A stretch of 64,000 bases of DNA from UBA11612 sp965228575 (GTDB taxonomy: Bacteria; Pseudomonadota; Alphaproteobacteria; Rhodospirillales; Rhodospirillaceae), in contig CBDDHW010000034.1 of assembly GCA_965228575.1 (NCBI GenBank), forward strand, positions 1 through 64,000, read 5' to 3'. This document shows, piece after piece, positions 9,831-18,686 of this stretch (positions within the stretch are counted from its first letter, which is position 1; each line of letters starts with the position of its first letter). The translations under genes were made by a program, and so were the position numbers. The notes beneath the pieces are model-generated. The model was given only the letters and a program-made list of their open reading frames with translations. It had not been told where the DNA came from and did no database searches.

Positions 9831-10120
9831 AGTAGCGCATGCTTTCTCTCTCCCGCATTACATTCCAGAGTTGGTGCAATAAATACTGCCGAACCACATC
9901 GCATTCGGGTACTGAATATCAAGTTGAATCACGCACACGAAGAGCGCTATTTCGCCGACGCCAAAACGCCGTTTCACTCATCTAAATATTCTGTTATTTG
10001 AACACCTTAGCCTTTGTCACGTGCTTGTTGGGTTCTAGTTGTTCAAAAGATGTGTCGTAGAGGCTGGCGATCAGAGAAAGATTTTTGCACGAAGTGAGTC
10101 CAATTTTGGATACATCACCA
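9831..10120 (+). other. 290-base gap before the accessory operon
   Basis: No credible coding frame was found on either strand. It is visibly more AT-rich in its second half (around 9990-10110) than the flanking genes. The promoter of the pseG-like operon should lie here, but I could not pick a convincing -35/-10 pair. The gap marks the left edge of the accessory block. Confidence 0.5.
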
Positions 10121-12307
10121 ATGGATACGGCACTACACTGTGTAATTCGGGCAGATGCGGGCCCATTAATAGGCGGCGGGCATATTTTAAGGTGCCTCTC
10201 CATTGCTCTCGAATTGCACAGTAGAGGGTGGGTCGTCACCCTCGTGACCGTTCCCGAAGCTGATGAAGCTATGGGTGAATTGATTCCAAATTGGGTGAAT
10301 AAGGTCTTCCTCAAGACCGAAAAGGCGTCTGATCCAGATGCAATGTGCAGTGCGGTTCCCAGCGGATGCCGGTTGGTTATCGTCGATCATTACGCTTTAG
10401 ATAAATCGTACGAACGTTCACTTAGGGGGTGGGCAGAAAAAATCGTCGTCGTGGACGATTTAGCGAACCGGCCTCACGATTGCGATTTTCTGATCGACCA
10501 CACGTACGGGCGTAAGGCCGAAGATTATAAAAACTGGGTTCCTCCTGGATGCACAATATTGTGTGGCAGCGATTATACGCTCCTTCGATCGGAGTTCGCT
10601 CGCCGGCGTTTGGCTGGAATTCGCTCAGCTGACGATGGGTTCCCGCCGCGCCGTGCGCTCGTATTTATGGGACTCGGGGATTCAGACTGCTTATCTGTTC
10701 GTGCGTTGCAGGCTTTTGTGGAAAGTAAACTCGAATTGCAGATTCGCGTTTTGTTAGGAGCTCAATCGCCTGCCGTTGTGCCCGCTATGGACTTGGCCGA
10801 GCGTTACCCAAACATTGAAGTGCTTACCAATGCACCGGATATGGCAGCTCACTTAGAATGGGCAGATTTTGCGATAGGAACTGCCGGAACATCGGCATGG
10901 GAGCGATGTTGTTTGGCGGTCCCAACAATCGCACTAACGATCACCGATCATGCTCATGATAATCAGCGCATTGTAGCGGAAGCCTTGAAGAAGCATGGTG
11001 GAGCTTTAGAGCTTGGGGAAGGGATCAATATCTCCGTTTCGGATTTAAGCGCAGTCCTACGAGAGTTTGTGAGCAACCAAGAGCAGTTCAGAAACCTTTC
11101 TGTGTCGGCGGCAAAACTCTGCGACGGGTTGGGCGCATCTAGGGTTGCTATGCACCTGGATCCGTATCGGTGCCACGACGGCGACGCTCTTACCCTCAGG
11201 CGTTTTACGGAGGCTGACGCATCGCTACTTTTTTCATGGCAATCGACGCCAAGCGTGCGTCAATATTTCCGCAATCCAGAGCCGCCTTCGCCATCTCAGC
11301 ACGCTGAGTGGGTAAAGCGGCGTCTTGATTTAATATCAGGCGTCACGGAGATCATAATGAAAGACGGGGAACCTGCGGGTCACGTTTGTCTAGACTCGTT
11401 GGAAGAACCCGATACTTTTGAAGTTTCTATTCTTGTGGCGCCTGAATTCCAGGGAAAAGGTGTTGGTAGTGGTGCGCTTAGATTGTTGCGGCGACTAATC
11501 CCATATGGGCGGTTGAGAGCTGATGTCGATCCCAAAAATCTGCCGTCTCTTCGCGCGTTCTCGCGCGCAGGTTATGATGATCACGACGGGTGGTTGGTGA
11601 GTGTAGAAACCGCAGAGTTGAATTCAAAGTGTTATATCGTTGCGACAATCAAGCCCTGGAATATTGAACTCTATCAACAACGTCACGGCGATCTCCCGGG
11701 CCAATGGCATCTTATTAGTTCCGCGAAGGAGCTTACGGAAGAGAAGATTAAATCGCTCAAACCGCGGTACATCTTTTTCCCGCACTGGTCGCGCCTGGTT
11801 CCCGAATCAATACTTGAGCTCGCCGAATGTGTTTGTTTTCATATGACGGACTTACCCTTTGGCCGAGGCGGAAGCCCTCTGCAAAACCTTATAGTCCGAG
11901 GCATCAAAAATACGAAACTTACCGCTTTTCGAATGGAGGCCGGATTGGATACAGGTCCAATTTATATGAAACGGCCACTGAGTTTGGAAGGATCGGCAGA
12001 GCAAATATTCCGGCGCGCGGCAGCACTGAACTGGGATATGATTGAGGAAATGGTAAGGACGGAACCACAAAGTGTGGCGCAGGAGGGCGAACCGGTGGTG
12101 TTTACAAGACGGAAACCTGAGCAGAGTCTCTTGCCTAAAGTCGGGTCTGTTGAAGGTATGTTTGATCATATCCGAATGCTTGACGCGACCTCCTACCCGA
12201 AGGCCTTTCTGGAGCACGGGGAGTGGCGGCTTGAATTCGTGGATGCGAATCAAGATGATGATGGCGTCTCAGCAAAGGTTCGCATATTTAAGAAAGGTGA
12301 TGAATGA
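10121..12307 (+). CDS. pseG: trifunctional PseG hydrolase / GNAT acetyltransferase / formyltransferase fusion
   Basis: Three enzymes in one 728-residue chain, counting from ATG 10121. Residues about 5-345 resemble PseG, the GT-B-like hydrolase that removes UDP from the trideoxy-altrose precursor of pseudaminic acid: RADAGPLIGGGHILRC with the active-site histidine near residue 21, VVDDLANRPHDCDFLIDHTY and GTAGTSAWERCCLAVPT. Residues about 356-505 form a GNAT domain with the acetyl-CoA loop EFQGKGVGSGALR, in the role of PseH. Residues about 507-728 resemble the N10-formyl-THF formyltransferase fold (FHMTDLPFGRGGSPLQN, then GLDTGPIY). The Asn of the canonical N-x-H triad appears as Cys; His and Asp are kept. 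Starts at 10085 (TTG) and 10094 (GTG) are possible. It overlaps the deacetylase gene by four bases. Functions are by family resemblance; the substrate could be a legionaminic-type sugar instead. Confidence 0.85.
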   Translation: MDTALHCVIRADAGPLIGGGHILRCLSIALELHSRGWVVTLVTVPEADEAMGELIPNWVNKVFLKTEKASDPDAMCSAVPSGCRLVIVDHYALDKSYERSLRGWAEKIVVVDDLANRPHDCDFLIDHTYGRKAEDYKNWVPPGCTILCGSDYTLLRSEFARRRLAGIRSADDGFPPRRALVFMGLGDSDCLSVRALQAFVESKLELQIRVLLGAQSPAVVPAMDLAERYPNIEVLTNAPDMAAHLEWADFAIGTAGTSAWERCCLAVPTIALTITDHAHDNQRIVAEALKKHGGALELGEGINISVSDLSAVLREFVSNQEQFRNLSVSAAKLCDGLGASRVAMHLDPYRCHDGDALTLRRFTEADASLLFSWQSTPSVRQYFRNPEPPSPSQHAEWVKRRLDLISGVTEIIMKDGEPAGHVCLDSLEEPDTFEVSILVAPEFQGKGVGSGALRLLRRLIPYGRLRADVDPKNLPSLRAFSRAGYDDHDGWLVSVETAELNSKCYIVATIKPWNIELYQQRHGDLPGQWHLISSAKELTEEKIKSLKPRYIFFPHWSRLVPESILELAECVCFHMTDLPFGRGGSPLQNLIVRGIKNTKLTAFRMEAGLDTGPIYMKRPLSLEGSAEQIFRRAAALNWDMIEEMVRTEPQSVAQEGEPVVFTRRKPEQSLLPKVGSVEGMFDHIRMLDATSYPKAFLEHGEWRLEFVDANQDDDGVSAKVRIFKKGDE

Positions 12308-12996
12308 CTCAAGTATTGGTCGTTGCGGCGCATCCTGACGATGAAGTGCTAGGCATTGGCGGGACCGTCGCTCGGCATGTGGCCAAGGGAGATAATGTAT
12401 GCGCGCTCATTCTCGCAGAAGGTGCGACCTCGCGATATACACCGGACAAGGAGAAAGCGCAGGCTGAAATTGACGGACTTCGTTCGGCGGCGAGGTCGGC
12501 CGCAAAGGTGCTAGGAGCACAACCTCCTCTGTTTGCAGGATTGCCCGATAATCGCCTCGATTCGGTCGATTTACTGGACCTGGTCAAAAAAATTGAAAGT
12601 GTTATCGAGGATTTGCGGCCTTCAATTATATACACCCATCATGCCGGTGATCTTAATGTTGATCATGAGCTTGCGGCTCGGGCGGTATTAACTGCGTGTC
12701 GCCCCCTGCCAGTCAGTAGCGTCAAAAATATTTATGGGTTTGAGACTGTGTCCAATACAGAATGGGCAGCGCCAGGGGACGGGTCTTTTAAGCCAAATCA
12801 CTTTGTCGATATTTCGTCCTTCTTAAAACAAAAACTGGACGCGCTAACACACTACGAGATGGAGATGCGCTCGTTTCCACATCCCAGATCTTTTGAAGCG
12901 ATAAATACGCTCGCGAAATGGCGCGGAGCAAGCGCGGGCATGGAGGCTGCCGAAGCCTTTATCGTTGTGCGTCAACTCTCACGTGGGAGCGAATAA
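12304..12996 (+). CDS. PIG-L/LmbE family N-deacetylase
   Basis: Zinc-dependent deacetylase of the PIG-L family, whose members remove N-acyl groups from amino sugars. The metal motif AAHPDDEVLGIGG is at residues 8-20 and the second ligand block THHAGDLNVDHELAAR near 115-130. Length is 230. Its ATG overlaps the stop of the PseG-like fusion (ATGA), so the two are made together. I infer that it strips an N-acetyl group from the nonulosonic acid or its precursor so that another acyl group can be added; this is not shown by the sequence. After the gene a small hairpin (TGCTGC 13001-13006, GCAGCA 13014-13019) precedes a T-rich stretch, possibly a weak terminator. Confidence 0.88.
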   Translation: MTQVLVVAAHPDDEVLGIGGTVARHVAKGDNVCALILAEGATSRYTPDKEKAQAEIDGLRSAARSAAKVLGAQPPLFAGLPDNRLDSVDLLDLVKKIESVIEDLRPSIIYTHHAGDLNVDHELAARAVLTACRPLPVSSVKNIYGFETVSNTEWAAPGDGSFKPNHFVDISSFLKQKLDALTHYEMEMRSFPHPRSFEAINTLAKWRGASAGMEAAEAFIVVRQLSRGSE

Positions 12997-13033
12997 TAGG
13001 TGCTGCCGGACATGCAGCATGCTGTTGTCAATT

Positions 13034-14248
13034 TTATTTGCTGGAAGGCTTATTTTTCGGGGTCAGAAGAAACACTGAATCATCTAGTGTATGTACATGA
13101 CACTCAATAGATAAACTGCGCATAACTTTAGTGAGCTCTTCAAATGACACGGTAAATTTTTCGCGATCCATCTGCGCACGTTCCATTTTTGCCCACGGGA
13201 AATTATCTGTAATTGCAGGAGCACCCTTTAACATTGCGAATATGGCCTTTGCTGTATTCAATGCGCCATCCTTGGGGAAAGCTAGGCCAGCCTTGGCTCT
13301 TTCGATGATCGGGCCGACACCCTTAGTAAGAAATTCCTCGAGAGTATTTCGCGCTTCGGACAATGTGCTTACCGTGTGATTTATCTCAGGAAGTATGTAG
13401 CGCTTTGCCAGCGGCGGAATTGGATTAAGATTTAAGGTTGGAATCCCGAGTGCCGCGGCTTCCAAACCCGTTGTCGAGTTATTGTGGACGACAATACGCG
13501 CTCCCTTAATCCAACGTATTGGGTCCGAGCGTTCCACAATCTCAACATTGGGTGGTAGAGCTTTTCGCCAGGTCTCTACGCGTTCCGCGGGATGTGGCCG
13601 AACAACGACCCGTTGGTTTGGTGCCAACCAACTGATGAGAGATGTCATCCACTCAATAGAAATTTGACCAGCTTTTGCAATCAATTCGGCTTGTTCTTGC
13701 GAGATACCAGTTGCATTTCGCAAAACTTCTATGGCCTTACTTGGCTCGCCTCGAATGCTGTTGGCGACCCCTGAGCCAGTATTAAAGAGGATATAAGCCG
13801 GTGGGGGTGCAGGATCGAATTTCATTTTCAGAAGGGTTTCTAGGCGTACCGGGCCTGACACCGAAAATTTGTGTTTAGCTTCAGGAAACGCCGCGCTGAT
13901 CGCTTGTTCATGCTCTGCCGTATCAATCAGGAATTGATCGCAAATCTCCATTGCCGTTGGAGAAATAAGCAGCACCGGTTCGCGACCAGGTAACATTTCT
14001 TCATCCGACGCGATGATGCGATGTCCGGCCTTCTTTACCCAAGTCATTGCTTTGGCCTGGTATTGGTTTGTCGTCGCAAACAGATAGACGCCCGGGTGAT
14101 TAATGCCAGCTTTTGCATTGGCTACCAATGCCCACACCTGACCAACAACCACAGGAACACCAAACTCAAGCAAGTGAGATGCGATCAGAAGTCTGGTCGA
14201 TAGGTCGCGGGATTTTACTTCGCAGTTTAAATAGGCGATACGGATCAT
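13034..14248 (-). CDS. surface carbohydrate biosynthesis protein, GT-B-like
   Basis: About 404 residues from ATG 14248; a TTG at 14281 would add 11. The opening IAYLNCEVKSRDLSTRLLIA and the C-terminal blocks VVVRPHPAERVETWR and NNSTTGLEAAALGIPTLN match the family named surface carbohydrate biosynthesis protein, found in LPS and nonulosonic acid clusters. The second half looks like a nucleotide-sugar-binding GT-B lobe, as in Kdo or polyglycerol-phosphate transferases. It has no signal peptide. It converges on the deacetylase gene with a 37-base gap. A role in attaching the sugar made by the neighbouring operon is inference from proximity. Confidence 0.75.
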   Translation of the reverse strand: MIRIAYLNCEVKSRDLSTRLLIASHLLEFGVPVVVGQVWALVANAKAGINHPGVYLFATTNQYQAKAMTWVKKAGHRIIASDEEMLPGREPVLLISPTAMEICDQFLIDTAEHEQAISAAFPEAKHKFSVSGPVRLETLLKMKFDPAPPPAYILFNTGSGVANSIRGEPSKAIEVLRNATGISQEQAELIAKAGQISIEWMTSLISWLAPNQRVVVRPHPAERVETWRKALPPNVEIVERSDPIRWIKGARIVVHNNSTTGLEAAALGIPTLNLNPIPPLAKRYILPEINHTVSTLSEARNTLEEFLTKGVGPIIERAKAGLAFPKDGALNTAKAIFAMLKGAPAITDNFPWAKMERAQMDREKFTVSFEELTKVMRSLSIECHVHTLDDSVFLLTPKNKPSSK

Positions 14249-14366
14249 AAGTGCGAGTTTATAGCAAAAGCGAGCCGACAAGAGCGATGTCTTATTTGAG
14301 CCTGTTTGGCTAGAATTGTATTCCTGGTAAACTTATATTTGGAATGTAAATAGTTTTGAGGTTTCT

Positions 14367-14771
14367 ATGATTGGTCGCTTGAATCACGTTGCCATAGCTG
14401 TTCCGGACCTGGCGGCAGCGAGCGCGAATTATCGCGATGTGCTCGGCGCAATAGTTTCCGAACCCCAGGACTTACCTGATCACGGGGTGACCGTTGTATT
14501 TGTCGAACTCGACAATACGAAAATCGAACTTCTGTATCCCTTAGGCGAAAACTCACCCATCCAAGGCTTTTTAGACAAGAATGCGGCCGGCGGAATCCAC
14601 CATTTGTGTTACGAAGTGGATGATATCTACGCGGCGCGCGACAAATTGAAAGCCGAGGGTAAACGCGTGCTTGGCGACGGAGAGCCGAAAATCGGGGCCC
14701 ACGGAAAACCTGTCCTGTTTCTGCACCCCAAGGATTTCAATGGTACGCTCGTCGAGGTTGAGCAGATTTAA
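14367..14771 (+). CDS. mce: methylmalonyl-CoA epimerase
   Basis: Vicinal-oxygen-chelate fold enzyme that interconverts the methylmalonyl-CoA epimers in propionate breakdown. The 134 residues contain the metal ligands in LNHVAIAVPDL (His), GGIHHLCYEVDD (His) and NGTLVEVEQI (Glu). Start ATG 14367 is preceded by a purine-poor, AT-rich leader. In related genomes this gene commonly follows rnj closely; here the accessory block lies between them. Confidence 0.92.
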   Translation: MIGRLNHVAIAVPDLAAASANYRDVLGAIVSEPQDLPDHGVTVVFVELDNTKIELLYPLGENSPIQGFLDKNAAGGIHHLCYEVDDIYAARDKLKAEGKRVLGDGEPKIGAHGKPVLFLHPKDFNGTLVEVEQI

Positions 14772-14790
14772 GCTCTCCGGAGGAGGATCA

Positions 14791-15297
14791 ATGGATTTGA
14801 CCCGGTCAACAATTACGTTTTTGATCATTCTGTGCGTTGGGGCGCCCGCATACGCGGAAGAAGTGTCCCTGATGACAGAGGATTGCCAACGTTTGGTCCG
14901 ACACACACCGACGGATGATGTGACCTACAGGGCCGGTGTGGACGTCCATGGTAACGAGGTTGCTTCTGCCGACCTCGGCGGGGGATATAATCTCTCGATC
15001 CCCGATGAAATCGATATCCAGATCGGGATCGATTTGGCTGATCGATTGGGGTTACGGCAAGGATTGAGGTCCGGCGGAAATCCGGATGGGCCTGTGGTCC
15101 GCGAGGTTCTTCCTTATGAAGGCAAAGCGCCGATTGGTATGGTGACCCTCAAAGGTAACGATGTGCTTTGGAATGGAGAACGCATTGCCCCCCAGGACGA
15201 GCTCATTCTTGCCGAGGCCTGCCGGCAGGCGATGGAAGAGGTGGAGGACCTGCAGCCCGGGCTCGATGGCTCGGCCGAAGGTCAAGAAGAAGGATAG
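14791..15297 (+). CDS. small exported protein of unknown function
   Basis: I do not recognise the family. It has 168 residues from ATG 14791, which sits behind a very strong GGAGGAGG site. Residues 1-22 form a signal peptide ending in APAYA, so the product is probably periplasmic. The mature part begins EEVSLMTEDC and is acidic, with a second cysteine near the C-terminus and a Glu/Gly-rich tail. The segment GVDVHGNEVASADLGGGYNL looks like beta structure. It lies 19 bases after mce and 85 bases before proS, so it may be transcribed with either. Confidence 0.8.
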   Translation: MDLTRSTITFLIILCVGAPAYAEEVSLMTEDCQRLVRHTPTDDVTYRAGVDVHGNEVASADLGGGYNLSIPDEIDIQIGIDLADRLGLRQGLRSGGNPDGPVVREVLPYEGKAPIGMVTLKGNDVLWNGERIAPQDELILAEACRQAMEEVEDLQPGLDGSAEGQEEG

Positions 15298-15382
15298 GTG
15301 AGCTGTACTCGCCGTTTATTGCCCTTTTAGGGGTGTTCGCATAAGGTCCGGGCCTCTTTCTGATTGCTTCTGAGGATCTGAC

Positions 15383-16699
15383 ATGCGGCTCTCCCGCTAT
15401 TTTCTCCCCACGCTCAAGGAAACACCTGCAGAGGCTCAAGTCGTCTCTCACCGCTTGATGTTGCGCGCCGGTATGATTCGCCAGCACACCGCTGGGATAT
15501 ACAATTGGCTTCCTCTCGGGGTCCGAGTGCTCAAGAAAATAGAGCAAATCGTCAGAGAGGAGCAGAACGCGGCGGGCGCTCAAGAAGTCATAATGCCGAC
15601 TATTCAATCGGCAGACCTGTGGAGAGAGAGCGGCCGCTATGACGATTACGGCCCGGAAATGCTACGGATCATAGATCGCCACGAGCGTGATATGCTTTAT
15701 GGTCCCACGCACGAAGAGGTTGTGACTGATATTTTTCGCAATAATATCAAGAGCTACAGGGATATTCCTAAGAATCTATACCAAATAAATTGGAAGTTCC
15801 GGGACGAGATTAGGCCGCGGTTCGGGCTCATGCGCGGGCGAGAGTTTCTTATGAAGGACGCCTATTCATTTGATATCGATTTTGAGAGTTCAAAGCACGC
15901 CTATAACCAAATGTTCGTTTCCTACCTTCGGACCTTCGCGCGCATGGGCTTGAGGGCGGTTCCGATGAAGGCGGACTCTGGTCCTATCGGCGGAGATTTA
16001 AGCCATGAATTCATCGTTTTGGCGGATACTGGAGAAAGTGCAGTTTTTTGCCATAAGGCTCTGCTGGAAAAACCGATTCCGGAGAACGTGGACTACGAGG
16101 CAGATCTCCAGCCAATGGTTGATGAATGGACGGCCCTGTACGCCGCGACCGACGAAAAACATGATGCCGCAAAGGCGTCAGAGCTGGGCGAAGATCTTGT
16201 GTCAGCGCGCGGAATTGAAGTGGGGCAAACCTTTCACTTTGGCACAAAGTATTCTGTGCCCATGAAAGCTGTGGTTGCCGGGGCAAATGGCGAAGAGATT
16301 CCTGTTCAGATGGGCTCTTATGGCATTGGTGTCTCGCGCTGCGCCGCCGCGATTATCGAAGCGAGCCACGATGAAAAGGGAATTATTTGGCCAGATAGTG
16401 TCGCACCTTTTGATGTTGGCCTTATCAATCTCAAAACGGCCGATGCGGCGTGTAACGAAGCCTGTAACCGTCTTGACCAATCCCTCAAATCTAACGGCTT
16501 GGACGTCCTTTATGATGACCGCGATGAGCGCGCGGGCGTAAAATTTACCGATATGGAACTTATTGGCTTACCTTGGCAGCTGGTTGTCGGGCCAAAAGGG
16601 CTCGCGAACGATGTGGTTGAGCTTAAACGGCGGGCGACCGGAGAGCGGGAAGAGTTGAGCCTAGAGTCCGCGCTTTCCAAACTAACTAGTCAAAGTTAG
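15383..16699 (+). CDS. proS: proline--tRNA ligase, short form without editing insertion
   Basis: Class II aminoacyl-tRNA synthetase charging tRNA-Pro. It is 438 residues, the length of the alphaproteobacterial type, which lacks the roughly 180-residue editing domain found between motifs 2 and 3 in E. coli. Visible motifs: GMIRQHTAGIYNWLPLGVRV (motif 1 region), NWKFRDEIRPRFGLMRGREF (motif 2) and MGSYGIGVSRCAAAIIEA (motif 3). The anticodon-binding domain occupies the last 90 residues. Start ATG 15383. Confidence 0.95.
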   Translation: MRLSRYFLPTLKETPAEAQVVSHRLMLRAGMIRQHTAGIYNWLPLGVRVLKKIEQIVREEQNAAGAQEVIMPTIQSADLWRESGRYDDYGPEMLRIIDRHERDMLYGPTHEEVVTDIFRNNIKSYRDIPKNLYQINWKFRDEIRPRFGLMRGREFLMKDAYSFDIDFESSKHAYNQMFVSYLRTFARMGLRAVPMKADSGPIGGDLSHEFIVLADTGESAVFCHKALLEKPIPENVDYEADLQPMVDEWTALYAATDEKHDAAKASELGEDLVSARGIEVGQTFHFGTKYSVPMKAVVAGANGEEIPVQMGSYGIGVSRCAAAIIEASHDEKGIIWPDSVAPFDVGLINLKTADAACNEACNRLDQSLKSNGLDVLYDDRDERAGVKFTDMELIGLPWQLVVGPKGLANDVVELKRRATGEREELSLESALSKLTSQS

Positions 16700-16721
16700 G
16701 GCGGCAGAAGGATAGCCAGCA

Positions 16722-17969
16722 ATGATATTCGGGTCATTCGAGCGCATGGTCGCGTTGCGCTATCTTAGATCTCGCCGCAGAGAAGGCTTTGTTTCGGTTA
16801 TCGCCGGTTTTTCCTTGCTAGGAATCGCGCTTGGCGTGGCCACCCTTATCATTGTCATGGCAGTGATGAATGGGTTTCGCCAAGACATCATGTCTAGAAT
16901 CCTCGGTGTGAATGGCCACATCGATGTGGCAGGCGTGACGTATGCGATCGACGACTATGACGAGAAGGTTCGCCGCTTGAAGGCCATTCCTGGAGTGGAG
17001 AGCGCGAGTCCGCTGATCGCGGGCCAAGTCATGGTCACCGCGAACGGTGTCACGGGCGGAGCCTTGGTTCGGGGTATACCAGGCTTAGATTTGTTTGAGA
17101 AAGACTGGATCTCAGATCACATTGTCGGCGGTTCCTTGTCGCCGATTATCGACAACAAGGAAATTGCGATCGGCGTGGGGATGGCGCGGCGTTTCGATGT
17201 GAGCGCCGGGGATCAATTGACCCTGATTTCCCCCAACGGAAATGTCACCGCCTTCGGTACGGTCCCTCGCATGCGCGCCTTTACCGTAGGGGCGGTCTTT
17301 GATGTTGGTATGTCCGATATCGACAGTTCAGTTGTGTTTATGCCCCTACCAATGGCCCAGGTGTACTTCAAGTACCCAAATTCTGTGACAAATATCGAGT
17401 TACATGTCGAGAATCCGGATGAAGCTAGAGACGTTGCAAACCTGGTGCGCGGGGAATTGGGCCGCGGACACCGGATCCTGTCCTGGGAAGAAACCAACGC
17501 AGCGTTTTTTACCGCATTGCAGGTTGAGAGAAACGTCATGTTTCTCATTTTGACCATCATCATCATTGTTGCGGTGTTCAATATTATTTCTGGCTTGATC
17601 ATGCTGGTTAAGGACAAGGGGCGCGACATCGCAATTCTGCGCACCATGGGAGCGACGCGCGGCATGATCATGCGCGTCTTTTTCATTGCCGGCGCGAGCG
17701 TTGGGGTGACGGGAACTCTCTTGGGATTTGGCCTTGGGCTTTTGGTTTGCGACAACATCGAGCCCATTCGTCAGGGCCTCATGCGCCTGACGGGAACAGA
17801 ACTGTTCTCCCCTGAAATCTATTATCTCACGCAGATTCCAGCGCAGATGGATTGGAATGAGACTCTCGCTGTCCTCTTGATGTCACTATTCCTGTCCTTT
17901 GCGGCGACGGTGTATCCGTCCTGGCGGGCGGCACGCACAGATCCAGTCGAGGCGCTGCGGTATGAATGA
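16722..17969 (+). CDS. lolC: lipoprotein-releasing ABC transporter permease LolC/E
   Basis: Permease of the system that lifts outer-membrane lipoproteins off the inner membrane. Length 415. There is one transmembrane helix near residues 22-48, a large periplasmic MacB-like domain, and three helices near the C-terminus (starting around 270, 315 and 375). The cytoplasmic coupling segment KDKGRDIAILRTMGATRGMI is typical. A single permease gene next to lolD suggests a homodimeric LolF-like arrangement. Its end overlaps lolD by eight bases. Confidence 0.93.
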   Translation: MIFGSFERMVALRYLRSRRREGFVSVIAGFSLLGIALGVATLIIVMAVMNGFRQDIMSRILGVNGHIDVAGVTYAIDDYDEKVRRLKAIPGVESASPLIAGQVMVTANGVTGGALVRGIPGLDLFEKDWISDHIVGGSLSPIIDNKEIAIGVGMARRFDVSAGDQLTLISPNGNVTAFGTVPRMRAFTVGAVFDVGMSDIDSSVVFMPLPMAQVYFKYPNSVTNIELHVENPDEARDVANLVRGELGRGHRILSWEETNAAFFTALQVERNVMFLILTIIIIVAVFNIISGLIMLVKDKGRDIAILRTMGATRGMIMRVFFIAGASVGVTGTLLGFGLGLLVCDNIEPIRQGLMRLTGTELFSPEIYYLTQIPAQMDWNETLAVLLMSLFLSFAATVYPSWRAARTDPVEALRYE

Positions 17970-18645
17970 TGATGCAACGTTTCAACTGAAGGGCGTTCGC
18001 CGGACCTTCAAACAGGGCGGGGCGGATCTTGAAGTCTTACGCGGCGCGGATCTGTCGGTGCGAAAAGGTGAGGTGGTTGCACTCGTCGGCCCTTCAGGGG
18101 CGGGGAAGTCGACGCTTTTACATATTGCCGGACTGCTAGAGAAACCGGATCAAGGGGAAGTGCTTATCGCGGGCGAGGTTTGCGGGGCGCTCGGTGATGA
18201 ACGCCGAACTGAGCTGCGGCGAGAGAAGCTCGGCTTCGTGTATCAATTCCACCATTTATTGCCGGAGTTTTCGGCGGCGGAGAACGTAGTTATTCCTCAA
18301 TTGATCGCTGGCCAAAGTCGCAAAAACGCGACTGAAAACGCGATTTCGTTACTTGAGTCTCTTGGGTTAGGGGCTCGCGCGGACCATCGACCAGGCCAGT
18401 TGTCAGGTGGTGAACAACAAAGAGTGGCCATCGCGCGCGCGTTGGCGAACGGTCCGTCCGTGTTGCTTGCCGATGAGCCAACCGGCAATCTTGATCCGGA
18501 TACGGCGGACGGAGTTTTTGTTCAATTAGTGGGACTTGCGAAAGAACATGGACTCGCAGCTTTAATTGCAACCCACAATCCTGCGCTCGCCGGGCGCATG
18601 GACCGCACCGTCCGATTGGACCATGGGGTTCTCTCTGAGGCCTGA
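17962..18645 (+). CDS. lolD: lipoprotein-releasing ABC transporter ATP-binding protein LolD
   Basis: ATPase partner of LolC. 227 residues with Walker A GPSGAGKST, signature LSGGEQQRVAIARALA, Walker B VLLADEPTGNLD and the switch histidine in ATHNPALAG. The ATG at 17962 lies inside the lolC stop region and gives the normal length; an upstream in-frame codon at 17899 would add 21 residues encoded within lolC and is not favoured. Confidence 0.95.
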   Translation: MNDDATFQLKGVRRTFKQGGADLEVLRGADLSVRKGEVVALVGPSGAGKSTLLHIAGLLEKPDQGEVLIAGEVCGALGDERRTELRREKLGFVYQFHHLLPEFSAAENVVIPQLIAGQSRKNATENAISLLESLGLGARADHRPGQLSGGEQQRVAIARALANGPSVLLADEPTGNLDPDTADGVFVQLVGLAKEHGLAALIATHNPALAGRMDRTVRLDHGVLSEA

Positions 18646-18686
18646 CGAGCACTTTGTTTAATAGCAAGGTATGGAATGTCTGTGGG

